From Pararhodobacter sp. (GTDB lineage Bacteria > Pseudomonadota > Alphaproteobacteria > Rhodobacterales > Rhodobacteraceae), in contig NZ_JAUCBZ010000012.1 in assembly GCF_034676545.1 (NCBI RefSeq), positions 4,967-68,966 of the forward strand: 64,000 nt of DNA, given 5' to 3'. A program made the translations under genes and the position numbers. This document shows positions 24,831 to 33,571 of the stretch, piece after piece; within the stretch, counting starts at the first letter, position 1, and the number at the start of each line of letters is the position of its first letter. The notes below the pieces were generated by a model. The model saw only the letters and a list, made by a program, of their open reading frames with translations. It made no database searches and was not told the origin of the DNA.

Positions 24831-26403
24831 TGTCAATCGCTCCGCTTTCGGTTTCAAGCACGGGCCATTCGGCAACCGCGCCCTTCAGAAACGCCTCGAT
24901 CAGCTTGGGCCGTTGCACCTTGCCCGAGTCGTTGTGCAGCGGCGTGCGGATGAAATGAAACGCTTTTGGCGTCTTGATCGACCCCAGTTCGTCGCGCAAA
25001 CGCTGTTTTATCGCGGCAAGGGTTCGGGTGGTTGGCTGCAAACCATCGCGCAGATTGATCAACGCCACCGCACGCTCGCCAAAATCGGGGTCGGGGAGGC
25101 CGATGACCACCGCATCCACCACATCGGGGCAGGCGATCAGCGCCGCCTCGATCTCTTGCGGGTAGAGGTTCACGCCACCCGAGATGATGGTGAAACTGCG
25201 CCGCCCGGTGAGATACAGATAGCCATCCGCATCGACATAGCCAAGATCGCCAAAGGTCTTCCAGCCTTGGCGGCTGATGCTGGCCTTGGTCTTTTCGGCA
25301 GCGTTCCAATAGCTGAAACTGGCGGGGCTGTCGAAATAGATCCCGCCGACCTCGCCGGTGGGAAGCTCGTTGTCATTGTCGTCCAGAATATGCGCAGTGC
25401 AATGGAGTGGTCGCCCAACCGACCCTTTGTGCTGCAACCATTCCTTGCTGGAGATAATCGCGTTTCCAATGCCCTCGGTGCCGGAATAATACTCGTCCAG
25501 CACCGGCCCCCACCAGGCGATCATCGCCTCTTTGGTGGCAATCGGGCAGGGGGCCGCGCCATGTATCGCCGAGCGGATGCTGGACAGGTCATAGCGTTCA
25601 CGCTGCTCTTTGGGCAGCGAAAGCAGACGGTGGAACATGGTTGGCACCCAAAGCCCGTGGGTGCAGCGGTATTTCTCGATGGCCTTGAGTGCGGCGAGTG
25701 CATCGAAGTGACGCATGGAAACAACCGTCGCGCCCGCCGAGAGGGCCGCGCACACAAAACGGTGCGGCGCGCTGTGATAAATCGGCGAGGTGTTGAGGAA
25801 AACCGCCGTGCCGTCCAACCCGGAATCCGCCGCGGCGCGTTCGTTTCGCGGATCAGGCGCGTTCCACGGCCGGTCGGGCAGGGGCGTGCGGATGCCTTTG
25901 GGCTTCCCGGTCGAGCCTGACGAATAGCTCATCTGCGTGCCGGTGCGAAATTCCGGGTGCGGGTGCGGCGGATGCGGTGCAACCAGCGCCGCGAGGCTGT
26001 CGCCATAGGCCAGTTCCGGCCCGTCCAGCATCAGCACCCGCGTCTGCGCGGGCAGGGCGTTTGCCAGGGGCTGCGCGTCAAACATACCCGCCCCGGTTAT
26101 CAGCAGCGGCGCGCCGCAATCCTCGACAAAAAAGGCCACGTCGCGCAGCGAGGATTTGCTGGGGATCATCGTGTAATACGCGCCGGTTCGCTGCGCCGCG
26201 AGGATCAACACCACATGACTCAGGTCGTTGGGCAGACAGAACGCGATATTGCCGCCGGGCCGGACACCCTGCGCGATCAGGAACCGCGCCGTCTGGTTGA
26301 TCAGCGCTTCAAGCGCGCCAAAGCGGATGCGTTGGCCTGTGGCGTCGTCAATAAAGGCGACCGAGTCACCGCTTTGCGCTGCAATCTGAGAAATATGAGC
26401 CAT
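24820..26403 (-). CDS. Acyl-CoA ligase / AMP-forming synthetase (ANL superfamily)
   Basis: This is a 527-residue enzyme. The P-loop QMSYSSGSTGKPKGIRTPLP, the YYSGTEGIGNA motif, GDLGYVDADGYLYLTGRRSF and the C-terminal SGKVQRPKL with the catalytic lysine are all present. It should activate a carboxylic acid with ATP and CoA. It sits inside the TTT transporter operon between tctC and tctB, so it probably activates the imported acid directly. The following crotonase would then act on the CoA ester. The acid cannot be named from the residues I can see. Confidence 0.9.
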   Translation of the reverse strand: MAHISQIAAQSGDSVAFIDDATGQRIRFGALEALINQTARFLIAQGVRPGGNIAFCLPNDLSHVVLILAAQRTGAYYTMIPSKSSLRDVAFFVEDCGAPLLITGAGMFDAQPLANALPAQTRVLMLDGPELAYGDSLAALVAPHPPHPHPEFRTGTQMSYSSGSTGKPKGIRTPLPDRPWNAPDPRNERAAADSGLDGTAVFLNTSPIYHSAPHRFVCAALSAGATVVSMRHFDALAALKAIEKYRCTHGLWVPTMFHRLLSLPKEQRERYDLSSIRSAIHGAAPCPIATKEAMIAWWGPVLDEYYSGTEGIGNAIISSKEWLQHKGSVGRPLHCTAHILDDNDNELPTGEVGGIYFDSPASFSYWNAAEKTKASISRQGWKTFGDLGYVDADGYLYLTGRRSFTIISGGVNLYPQEIEAALIACPDVVDAVVIGLPDPDFGERAVALINLRDGLQPTTRTLAAIKQRLRDELGSIKTPKAFHFIRTPLHNDSGKVQRPKLIEAFLKGAVAEWPVLETESGAIDNGQ

Positions 26404-26486
26404 AAACCATCCAGAAACTTGCCGACCCCGGCCTTGATGCCATGACGGGGCTCAAGACCGAGGCCGGCAATCCATTGAGACCGTGA

Positions 26487-27467
26487 TCAGTCCGTCGGAA
26501 TGCCGATCAGATCGACCATGCGCCGCCAGACACCCAGTTGATATGCCAGGGTTTCGCCCAGTTCTTCGGGCGTTCCCGGCTGCAAAATGGTGCCGAAGGT
26601 GGCAAAGCGCTCGACGAGTTCGGGCTGGCTCAAGACCACGTTGAGCGCCTCGGACATCTGGTTGACCACATCATCCGGCGCGCCAGCGGTGGTGAAAAAG
26701 CCCGACCACGGGTCAAGATCGACCGAGGCATAGCCAAGCTCCACGAATGTCGGCAAGTCCGGGTCGATATGCGTGCGCTCGGGGAACAGCACCGCCAGCG
26801 GGCGCACCTTGTCCTCCAGTTGACGAATCGCGCTGAGGGTCAGGAACATCGCCTGCACGCGGTTCGCCGCCAGATCGGGCAAGGCCGCGCCGCTTCCGCT
26901 GTAGGGGATATGCACCATGTCCAGACCGGCGGCCTCGGCAAATTGCGCGGTGGCGACGATTGCGGTGGAATCGCCCGTGGCATAATTCACCTCACCCGGA
27001 TGGGCGCGAACATAGGCGACAAATTCGTCCAATGTCGTGACCGGCAATTCGGAGTTGACAACGAATTCAAAGACATAAGGCCCAAAGGACGAGACCGGGC
27101 GGAAATCTGCGATCGGGTCGTAGGGCGGATTCGTGCGGTGGATCGCCGGTGCGTAGTTCATCGGCGAGGGCGTTGCCATCAGCAGCGTGTAACCATCGGG
27201 CTCGGCGGTGGCGACGGCCGTGGCGCCGATCACCCCATCACCGCCGGGACGGTTCAAGACGTTGACCGGCACGCCGAGGTGCTCTTGCAGGCTGGCCGCC
27301 ACCATGCGCGCGGCGAAATCGCCGCCACCACCGGCGGCGAATGGCACAACGATGGTCACCGGTTTCGCGGGAAAGGCCTCGTCGGCCAGCGTGACTCCGG
27401 GCAGCGTCAATGCCGCGGTCAGCGCCACAAACCCTGCAAGCGTGGTTCTGCGTTTGAGTGTCGTCAT
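26487..27467 (-). CDS. tctC: Tripartite tricarboxylate transporter substrate-binding protein (TctC/Bug family)
   Basis: This is a 326-residue protein with a signal peptide (FVALTAALTLPGVTLADEAF). FPAKPVTIVVPFAAGGGGDF, NRPGGDGVIGATAVATAEPD and GYTLLMATPSPM are the opening motifs of Bug receptors, followed by VNYATGDSTAIVA and VHIPYSGSGAALPDLAANRV. It delivers a carboxylate to TctAB. The start at 27467 overlaps the stop of the nitronate monooxygenase-like gene by 4 bases (ATGA type), with GGGAGGAATAGACC before it. Confidence 0.94.
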   Translation of the reverse strand: MTTLKRRTTLAGFVALTAALTLPGVTLADEAFPAKPVTIVVPFAAGGGGDFAARMVAASLQEHLGVPVNVLNRPGGDGVIGATAVATAEPDGYTLLMATPSPMNYAPAIHRTNPPYDPIADFRPVSSFGPYVFEFVVNSELPVTTLDEFVAYVRAHPGEVNYATGDSTAIVATAQFAEAAGLDMVHIPYSGSGAALPDLAANRVQAMFLTLSAIRQLEDKVRPLAVLFPERTHIDPDLPTFVELGYASVDLDPWSGFFTTAGAPDDVVNQMSEALNVVLSQPELVERFATFGTILQPGTPEELGETLAYQLGVWRRMVDLIGIPTD

Positions 27468-28474
27468 GGTCTATTCCTCCCAGAAATCTGCCGCTGTCGC
27501 ACGGCGTTGAGTGCTTTCATGTCTGCAAGTGCGGCGTTGTATTCGTGCGCCATCCGGTCAACCACCTCGGCCACCGTGCCAACCTTGTCGATGGCGCCGA
27601 TCCCCTGGCCGCAACCCCAGATATCCTTCCAGGCCTTTGATTTGCCTTCGGACCGATATTCGAGAACCTTCATCTGCTCGGGATTGCCCGATTGCAGAAC
27701 GTCGGGGTCGATGCCGGCGGCTTCGATCGACGGGCGCAGGTAGTTGCCATGCACGCCCGTGAAAAAATTGGTGTAGATGATGTCATCGGCCGCGTGTTCG
27801 ACAATGGCGTCTTTATAGGCAGGCGAGGCATGGGCCTCTTCGGTGGCGATGAACACCGTCCCGGCATAGGCGAAATCCGCGCCCAGAGCCTGTGTCGCCA
27901 CTATCGAACGCCCGTTGCTGATCGCCCCGGCCAAGGCGACCGGGCCGTCGAACCAGTCGCGGATTTCCTGCATCAGCGCAAAGGGCGACAGGCGCCCGGC
28001 GTGCCCTCCGGCCCCGGCGGCCACGGCGACCAGCCCATCGGCGCCCTTTTCGATGGCCTTCTTGGCAAAGCGGTTGTTGATCACGTCATGCAGCACAAGC
28101 CCGCCATAGCCGTGCACCGCGTCGTTGATCTCGGGCCGCGCGCCCAGTGACGAGATGATCAGCGGCACCTTGTAATCGACACACACGCCCATGTCGTCAT
28201 CCAGCCGCGTGTTGCTTTTGTGCACGATCTGATTGACCGCATAGGGGGCCGAGGGGCGATCGGGGTTGTCACGGTCCCATTTCGCCAGCTCCTCGTTGAG
28301 AAACTCGATCCACTTCACCAATTCCCCCTCGGGCCGTGCATTCAGAGCGGGAAATGATCCGACAATCCCGGCCTTGCATTGCGCCGCGACCAGTTCCGGA
28401 TAAGAGACGATAAACAGTGGAGAGCCAATCAACGGCAGGCGCATCCGCGCCTTGATGTCAGAAAATGTGGGCAT
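27464..28474 (-). CDS. Nitronate monooxygenase family FMN protein
   Basis: This 336-residue protein shows the class of 2-nitropropane dioxygenase/nitronate monooxygenase TIM barrels. LPLIGSPLFIVSYPELVAAQ opens it, VAAGAGGHAGRLSPFALMQE carries the FMN phosphate loop, and ALGADFAYAGTVFIATEEAH and GCGQGIGAIDKVGTVAEVVD follow. It oxidises alkyl nitronates in known members, but many homologues have other or unknown roles. It is the first gene of the TTT operon. That association with acid import and CoA activation hints at a nitro-acid or an unrelated flavin reaction. Confidence 0.85.
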   Translation of the reverse strand: MPTFSDIKARMRLPLIGSPLFIVSYPELVAAQCKAGIVGSFPALNARPEGELVKWIEFLNEELAKWDRDNPDRPSAPYAVNQIVHKSNTRLDDDMGVCVDYKVPLIISSLGARPEINDAVHGYGGLVLHDVINNRFAKKAIEKGADGLVAVAAGAGGHAGRLSPFALMQEIRDWFDGPVALAGAISNGRSIVATQALGADFAYAGTVFIATEEAHASPAYKDAIVEHAADDIIYTNFFTGVHGNYLRPSIEAAGIDPDVLQSGNPEQMKVLEYRSEGKSKAWKDIWGCGQGIGAIDKVGTVAEVVDRMAHEYNAALADMKALNAVRQRQISGRNRP

Positions 28475-28553
28475 CGTTTGACCTTCAATGACGGAATTTG
28501 ACGCGATGTTGGATCACGCAAAGTTATAAAGCAAATTGATGGCAGCTATATTT

Positions 28554-28572
28554 TTATAGATATGATCTATAA
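28554..28572. promoter_or_regulatory. Perfect palindrome upstream of the nitronate monooxygenase/TTT operon
   Basis: TTATAGAT-ATG-ATCTATAA is a perfect inverted repeat with 8-base arms, 80 bases upstream of the start at 28474, in an AT-rich island (28520-28575) within GC-rich sequence. It is likely a regulator-binding site and part of the promoter of the minus-strand operon. The following 28573-28754 shows no gene I can support. Confidence 0.65.
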
Positions 28573-28754
28573 GCGATGCCGCGCTCGATCTGGTCGGTGT
28601 TGGTGCGAGTGTCGGAGTCGCCACCCGTGAGCCGCGCCAACACCAGCCGGGCGATCACCGCCCTTGGCAACGGCGCGCCGCTCTCGCGGATCATGGCCGC
28701 ATTTTTCCGGGCCGCCCACCGGGTTGGGGTCGGGCGAGCAAACCCGGAACCCGG

Positions 28755-29510
28755 CTAGGCCCTCAACCACCCGAGCGTTTGATCCGTTGGCCCCTGCGGT
28801 TTGTATTCAGCCCCCAGAGGCGCCGTGTAGCCAAGCGCCTTGATGACGCTGAACACATGCGCGTAGTTCACCTCGCCATGATCGGGCGGGCCACGGTCGG
28901 GGACGCTGGCAAACTGGATATGGCCGATATGGCCAAGAAGCTTCTGCAATTTATGCGTCAGATCGCCTTCCATCAACTGCACATGATAGCAATCGAACAT
29001 CAGCTTGATATTCGGCGCGCTGACATCGGTGATCACCTTGATCGCCTGATCGGTGGTTTGCAGGAAATACCCCGGCGCATCATAGGCGTTGAGCGGCTCG
29101 ATCAGGATGGTGATACCCCGCGCGGCGGCGGCATCGCAGGCGTAGCGCAGGTTGGCGATGAATGTGTCACGCGCGTGCGGGCCAGTCGCGAACCCCGCCA
29201 TGACGTGAACATTCGGCGCCGCGATGGCAGCCGCATAGGCAATCGCCTGATCAATCGCGGCGCGGGCATCGCCCTCGCGGCCCGGCAGGGCACAAAGGCC
29301 GTTTTCACCGCGCGAGACATCGCCCCGCACCGTGTTCAGCCCCAGCATCGTCAGCCCGGTTTCGGTCAGCGCGGTTTTGATCTGCCGGGGTTGAAACGCA
29401 TAGGGCCAATGGCATTCTACCGCCTGAAAGCCCGCCGCATGGGCGGCGCGGATGGCGTCAGGCAGCGGCAGATCAGCCCAGAGGAACCCAAGATTGGCCG
29501 AGAATTGCAT
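28755..29510 (-). CDS. Hydroxypyruvate/2-oxo-tetronate isomerase (Hyi/OtnI family)
   Basis: This is a 251-residue TIM-barrel protein: MQFSANLGFLWADLPLPDAI, AGFQAVECHWPYAFQ, MLGLNTVRGDVSRGENGLCA, ITILIEPLNAYDAPGYFLQT, IKLMFDCYHVQLMEGDLT and IGHIQFASVPDRGPPDHGEV. The glutamate of LIEPLN, the aspartate of FDCYH and the later glutamate in LGAEYKP are the metal ligands of this family. Upstream on the same strand lie fragments that read like the ends of an aldolase (otnC) and a kinase (otnK). The tetronate isomerase OtnI is therefore the best functional guess. ATG 29510 is preferred over GTG 29522. Confidence 0.85.
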   Translation of the reverse strand: MQFSANLGFLWADLPLPDAIRAAHAAGFQAVECHWPYAFQPRQIKTALTETGLTMLGLNTVRGDVSRGENGLCALPGREGDARAAIDQAIAYAAAIAAPNVHVMAGFATGPHARDTFIANLRYACDAAAARGITILIEPLNAYDAPGYFLQTTDQAIKVITDVSAPNIKLMFDCYHVQLMEGDLTHKLQKLLGHIGHIQFASVPDRGPPDHGEVNYAHVFSVIKALGYTAPLGAEYKPQGPTDQTLGWLRA

Positions 29511-29528
29511 CCGTCGTCCCACTCACTA

Positions 29529-29618
29529 TTAATAATCGGTCACCAGATCGGTGACCTGCGCTGGCGTCAACCTGCGGGCCGGGACCCCGCGCATCCGCAT
29601 CACCGCGGTGCGCTTGTC
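29529..29618 (-). pseudogene. 3' remnant resembling a class II aldolase (OtnC/YgbL-like)
   Basis: Minus-strand codons from 29618 read DKRTAVMRMRGVPARRLTPA, then QVTDLVTDY and two stops (TAA, TAG). The pattern of a basic segment followed by R-G-x-x-x-R-x-LTPAQV-x-x-L is that of the C-terminus of class II fuculose-phosphate-type aldolases. Only 29 residues exist. It ends 18 bases before the OtnI-like gene, where otnC stands in intact otnK-otnC-otnI operons. The identification is from pattern memory and is tentative. Confidence 0.45.
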
Positions 29619-29754
29619 ATGGGGCGTGGCTTTCCAGCACTTTGGCGGCCTTTTCGAAATTGTCCGCTGTGCCAAAGTTGACCGATTTCAGCGCAAGGAC
29701 AAGGGTGTCCGGCGTCTGGTTGAATAGGCATCCGGCCTCAGGTAGACCTGCTTT
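29617..29754 (-). pseudogene. 3' remnant resembling a four-carbon acid sugar kinase (OtnK/YgbK-like)
   Basis: The minus-strand frame ends in KAGLPEAGCLFNQTPDTLVL, ALKSVNFGTADNFEKAAKVL and ESHAP before TGA (29617-29619). OtnK/YgbK (DUF1537) proteins end in a block of the form PG.P.......L.LALKSGNFG..DFF..AL..L, which this matches except for Val in place of the first Gly. Upstream (beyond about 29754) it dissolves into the marR promoter region. Its order before the otnC-like fragment and the OtnI-like gene fits the tetronate-degradation operon. Confidence 0.5.
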
Positions 29755-29765
29755 GTGATGTTCAT

Positions 29766-29815
29766 TGTCTACTGAACACACTAGACAGACACGGCGTTGT
29801 TTGACAGGTTGTCAA
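29766..29815. promoter_or_regulatory. Two inverted repeats in front of the MarR-like gene
   Basis: TGTCTA (29766-29771) and TAGACA (29782-29787) form an inverted repeat with a 10-base spacer. TTGACA-GGT-TGTCAA (29801-29815) is a perfect one with a 3-base spacer. Both lie 25-75 bases upstream of the GTG start of the MarR-like protein, which suggests autoregulation. TTGACA could also serve as a -35 box. Confidence 0.6.
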
Positions 29816-29839
29816 CCACACCTGGCACCGGAGAGAGAC

Positions 29840-30337
29840 GTGAACAAATCCGTTCAAGCAAAACCCGCCGCGGAAGCACGCTCTGACTTCATCGAGAAAA
29901 TCGGTGTGATCGTGCAGACCGAAGGGTTGCCGCGCATTGCCGGGCGGGTGTTGGCGATGTTGCTCTATGATGGCGAGCGGGCCTCCTTTGGCCAGCTGGC
30001 CGAGGCGCTGCAAGTCAGTCGTGGCAGCATCAGTTCCAGCGTTCGCTTGTTGGAAACGCAACAGTTGATCAAACGCGTCGCACAACCCGGCGACCGGCAG
30101 GATTATTTCCAGATTGTGCCCAACGCCTTTTCCAATCTGATCGAAGCCTCGGTCTTGCGGATGCGTCGCGCCGCGGCGGATATCGAAGAGTTGCTGCGCG
30201 AGATACCCGACACCGAAGTGGGCCCGCGTCAGCGCGTTCAGGAATATGCGCGCTATTATCATGCCATGAGCGACGGCATGATCGAGACCGCGCGGGTTTT
30301 GCGCGAGACTCCCAGCCTCGGCACCGGCGACGCCTGA
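29840..30337 (+). CDS. MarR/GbsR-type transcriptional regulator
   Basis: This is a 165-residue protein. I use the GTG at 29840 (VNKSVQAKPAAEARSDF), which has GGAGAG before it; the frame open from 29765 covers the operator region. The winged helix lies at about residues 30-95 (GLPRIAGRVLAMLLYDGERA, SFGQLAEALQVSRGSISSSV, RLLETQQLIKRVAQPGDRQD). The PRIAGR start and long C-terminal helix are typical of the GbsR/MarR branch. It is convergent with the RND pump genes, and its own promoter faces the otn remnant. It is a candidate regulator of the pump, but no matching site was found there. Confidence 0.85.
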   Translation: MNKSVQAKPAAEARSDFIEKIGVIVQTEGLPRIAGRVLAMLLYDGERASFGQLAEALQVSRGSISSSVRLLETQQLIKRVAQPGDRQDYFQIVPNAFSNLIEASVLRMRRAAADIEELLREIPDTEVGPRQRVQEYARYYHAMSDGMIETARVLRETPSLGTGDA

Positions 30338-30403
30338 GATCGCCGCCAGATCGCCGCCGGTGTCCTTGATCGACGTCTGGGATTTCCGTGGCCTGCGCCC
30401 GGT

Positions 30404-33400
30404 TCAGGCTTTGGAGGTCACCTGATCCAGCGCCCCCTCCCGGGCCGATGCGGGGGTGTCCTCGGCGTGGTCGGGGCTTTTGGGCAGGAACCGGCGCACG
30501 AAACGCCCGAACCCATCGACATAGGTCAGCGCCACCGGCACCACGACCAGCGTCAGCAGGGTGGACGAGATCAGCCCACCGATCACCGCATGCGCCATCG
30601 GCGCGTTCTGGCCTGATCCCTCATGGATATTCAGCGCCAGCGGCAACATGCCAAAGATCATTGCCAAGGTGGTCATGATGATCGGCCGGAACCGCGTGCT
30701 GCCCGCCTCAAGCAAAGCGTCATACAGGTTCATCCCGGCGCGGGTGTGCTGATTGGCGTTGTCGACCAGCAGAATCGCGTTCTTGACCACCAGACCCATC
30801 AGCATGATGAAGCCGATCATCGAGAACATGTTCAGCGTCGATCCGCCCACCAACAGCCCCAACAGCACGCCGATCAGGGCCAGCGGCAGCGCCACCATGA
30901 TCGCCAAGGGTTGCAGGAACGAGCCGAATTGCGAGGCCAGCACCAGATAGATGAACACCACCGCCAGCAGCAGCGCCGAGGCCGCTGACGAGGCGGTTTC
31001 GGCCAATTGCTCGGCATCGCCGCCCGCCTGCACGCGGTAGCCCGCAGGCAGGTGCAGCGCGTCCATCGCCGCCTGAATCTGGGGCATCACATCGCCCAGG
31101 GTCGCGCCTTCCAGATTTGCCGTCACGGTGATCTGGCGTGACAGGTCCATCCGCTCGATCTCGGAGGGGCCAAACGAGGGCACGATGTCGGCCACCTGAT
31201 CCAGCCGCACCATGCCTTGACTGCCGGTCGCGCCGCTCTGGGCAATCGGCAGGGCGCGCAGCACCTCAAGATCGTTGCGCAGATCGGCGGGCAGGCGAAC
31301 CCGGACGCTGAAGTTGCGCCCGTCCGGCGATGTCCAGTCCGAGACTTCCTCGCCGCCCAGCATCGGCCGCAGCGTGGCCCCGACCTGTTGCAGGCTGACG
31401 CCCAGATCGCTGGCGGCGTCGCGGTTCAGGCGCACGCCCAGCACCGGTTGCGCCGCGTTCAGACTGGTTTCCACGTCGACCAACCCGTTGATCCCCTGCA
31501 ATTGGCGCACCAACCGGTCGGCAAACGGGGCCAGCACATCCAGATTTTCGCCGAACAGATTGACCTGCACCGGGGCTTCCAACCCGCCCATACCGCTGGC
31601 CGCGCCGATTACAAAGTCGATGCCGGGAATGGTCTGCAAGGCGGCGCGCACCGGGGCGGTCATGTCTTGCGGGCTGCGCTCGCGTTGCGAAGGGGACAGC
31701 ATGGCGACAACGATGGTCGCCACGTTCTGACCGCCCGCCTCGGTGCCGGCATTGACCGTCGCATAGGTGCTGACAACCTCGGGGAAGTCGCGCAACAGAC
31801 GCTCGATCTGCCGCACTTTCCCCGCCGTGTAATCCAACGACGAGCCGACCGGCGTTTCCACATTGACCTGAAACTGGCTGTTGTCCTCGGGCGGGATGAA
31901 TTCGATTCCGACCAAGGGCACCAGCGCGAAGCTGCCGACAAAGGCCGCGAGCGCCACGCCCATGGTGATCAGCCGAAACCGCAGGCACCAGCGCAGCAAA
32001 TTGCGATATCCCGCCGACAGCCAGTCGATGAACCGCCCGAATTGCGCCACCAGACGGCCCAACGGGCCGCGTTTGGCGCCGGGTTCCGCCGCCGGGTCAT
32101 ACCAGACCGACGACAGCATCGGGTCCAGCGTGAAGGCGATGAACATCGAGATCAGCACCGCAACCGAGACCGTCACGCCAAATTGCAGGAAGAACCGGCC
32201 GATGATGCCCTCCATGAAGGCCACCGGCAGGAACACGGCGACAATCGACAGCGTCGTCGCCAGCACCGCAAGGCCGATCTCGTTGGTGCCATCCAGCGCC
32301 GCCTGACGGTGCGATTTGCCCATATGCAGGTGTCGCATGATGTTCTCGCGCACCACGATGGCGTCGTCGATCAACAGGCCAATCGCCAGCGACAGCGCCA
32401 GCAGCGTCATGATGTTCAGCGTGAACCCCAGCGCATAGATCACCGTCATCGTGCCGATCACCGCAATCGGCAGGGTCAGGCCGGTGATCACCGTCGAGCG
32501 CCACGAGTTGAGGAACAAGAACACGATCAGCACCGCCAGCGCGGCCCCTTCGACCATCATGTTCTGCACGCCGTGATAGGATTGCTCGACCGGCAATGCG
32601 TTGTCGCGCACCACCTCGATGGTGACGCCTTCGGGCAGGTCATCGGCCATCAGTTCGGCAATCGCGTGACGGATGGCATCGGCCACCGCGACGGTGTTTG
32701 CGCCCTGTGTCTTGACGACATCCACGGCCAGCGCCTGTTCCCCGTCGAGCAACGCCAGACTGGTCGGCTCGGCCTCGCCATCGACCAGTTGCGCGACATC
32801 ACGCAGCCGCACGGGCTGCCCGCCGGTGCGCGAGACGATGATATCCAGGAAATCCTCGGATTGTTCGATCCGGCCCTCGATCTGCAGCGTTTGCACGATC
32901 AGCCCTTGTTCGATGTCCCCGGCGGGCATGTTCTGGTTCTCGGCACGAATCGCCGAGGTCACTTCGCCGACGCCGACGCCAAAGGCGGTCAGCCGGTCGG
33001 GGTTTATCTCGACGTTGAGCTGGCGCGGCACGCCGCCCACAACCGTGGCCCGGCCGACACCGGGAATGATCGACAGGCGCGGCTCGATCACGTCCTCGGT
33101 CAGCGCCGTCAGGTCGCGCAACGACATGCCCTCGGCACTGACCGCCAGCGACAAGACCGGCAGTTCCGACGGGTCGAATTTGAACAGCATCGGCGTATCG
33201 GCGGCGTCGGGCAGCGTGGCTTCGATGGTGGCGATCCGGTCACGCACATCTTGCGCGGCGCTGGCGCTGTCGATGCCCAGATCGAACATCAGGATGATCA
33301 TCGCCTGACCCGAGCGCGCCGTGCTCTGGATGCTGTCGATGCCGCTGATCGTGTTCACCGCGTCCTCGATCGGGATGATGATGTCATTCTCCACCGCCTC

Positions 33401-33568
33401 GGGCGAGGCGCCGGGATAGGAGACGACGACCGCCACCACCGGAAAATCCACATCGGGCAATTGCTCGATGGGCAGGCGCTGGAAAGAATAGATCCCCACG
33501 ACCATCAGGGCGACCATGATCATGGTGGCAAAAACGGGCTGGTTGACGCTGATACGGGTCAGAAACAT
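30404..33568 (-). CDS. RND-family efflux pump inner-membrane transporter (AcrB/MdtB-like)
   Basis: This is a 1054-residue protein, a normal RND length, starting MFLTRISVNQPVFATMIMVA. Visible RND marks are LPIEQLPDVDFPVVAVVVSYPGASPE-type N-terminal porter sequence, ALSLAIGLLIDDAIVVRENI in TM4 with the proton-relay Asp-Asp pair, and VEGAALAVLIVFLFLNSWRS. A second set of helices follows near GLVVKNAILLVDNANQHTRA. Twelve helices and two large periplasmic loops are expected. It is preceded by its adaptor gene with a 3-base gap; no outer-membrane channel gene is next to it. The likely role is drug or metabolite export. Confidence 0.95.
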   Translation of the reverse strand: MFLTRISVNQPVFATMIMVALMVVGIYSFQRLPIEQLPDVDFPVVAVVVSYPGASPEAVENDIIIPIEDAVNTISGIDSIQSTARSGQAMIILMFDLGIDSASAAQDVRDRIATIEATLPDAADTPMLFKFDPSELPVLSLAVSAEGMSLRDLTALTEDVIEPRLSIIPGVGRATVVGGVPRQLNVEINPDRLTAFGVGVGEVTSAIRAENQNMPAGDIEQGLIVQTLQIEGRIEQSEDFLDIIVSRTGGQPVRLRDVAQLVDGEAEPTSLALLDGEQALAVDVVKTQGANTVAVADAIRHAIAELMADDLPEGVTIEVVRDNALPVEQSYHGVQNMMVEGAALAVLIVFLFLNSWRSTVITGLTLPIAVIGTMTVIYALGFTLNIMTLLALSLAIGLLIDDAIVVRENIMRHLHMGKSHRQAALDGTNEIGLAVLATTLSIVAVFLPVAFMEGIIGRFFLQFGVTVSVAVLISMFIAFTLDPMLSSVWYDPAAEPGAKRGPLGRLVAQFGRFIDWLSAGYRNLLRWCLRFRLITMGVALAAFVGSFALVPLVGIEFIPPEDNSQFQVNVETPVGSSLDYTAGKVRQIERLLRDFPEVVSTYATVNAGTEAGGQNVATIVVAMLSPSQRERSPQDMTAPVRAALQTIPGIDFVIGAASGMGGLEAPVQVNLFGENLDVLAPFADRLVRQLQGINGLVDVETSLNAAQPVLGVRLNRDAASDLGVSLQQVGATLRPMLGGEEVSDWTSPDGRNFSVRVRLPADLRNDLEVLRALPIAQSGATGSQGMVRLDQVADIVPSFGPSEIERMDLSRQITVTANLEGATLGDVMPQIQAAMDALHLPAGYRVQAGGDAEQLAETASSAASALLLAVVFIYLVLASQFGSFLQPLAIMVALPLALIGVLLGLLVGGSTLNMFSMIGFIMLMGLVVKNAILLVDNANQHTRAGMNLYDALLEAGSTRFRPIIMTTLAMIFGMLPLALNIHEGSGQNAPMAHAVIGGLISSTLLTLVVVPVALTYVDGFGRFVRRFLPKSPDHAEDTPASAREGALDQVTSKA

Positions 33569-33571
33569 GGG

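Noticed and set aside
28576..28758. 60-codon plus-strand frame before the OtnI-like gene
   Set aside because: There is no ribosome site or family resemblance, and the composition is like non-coding GC-rich sequence; a minus-strand frame there is equally open.
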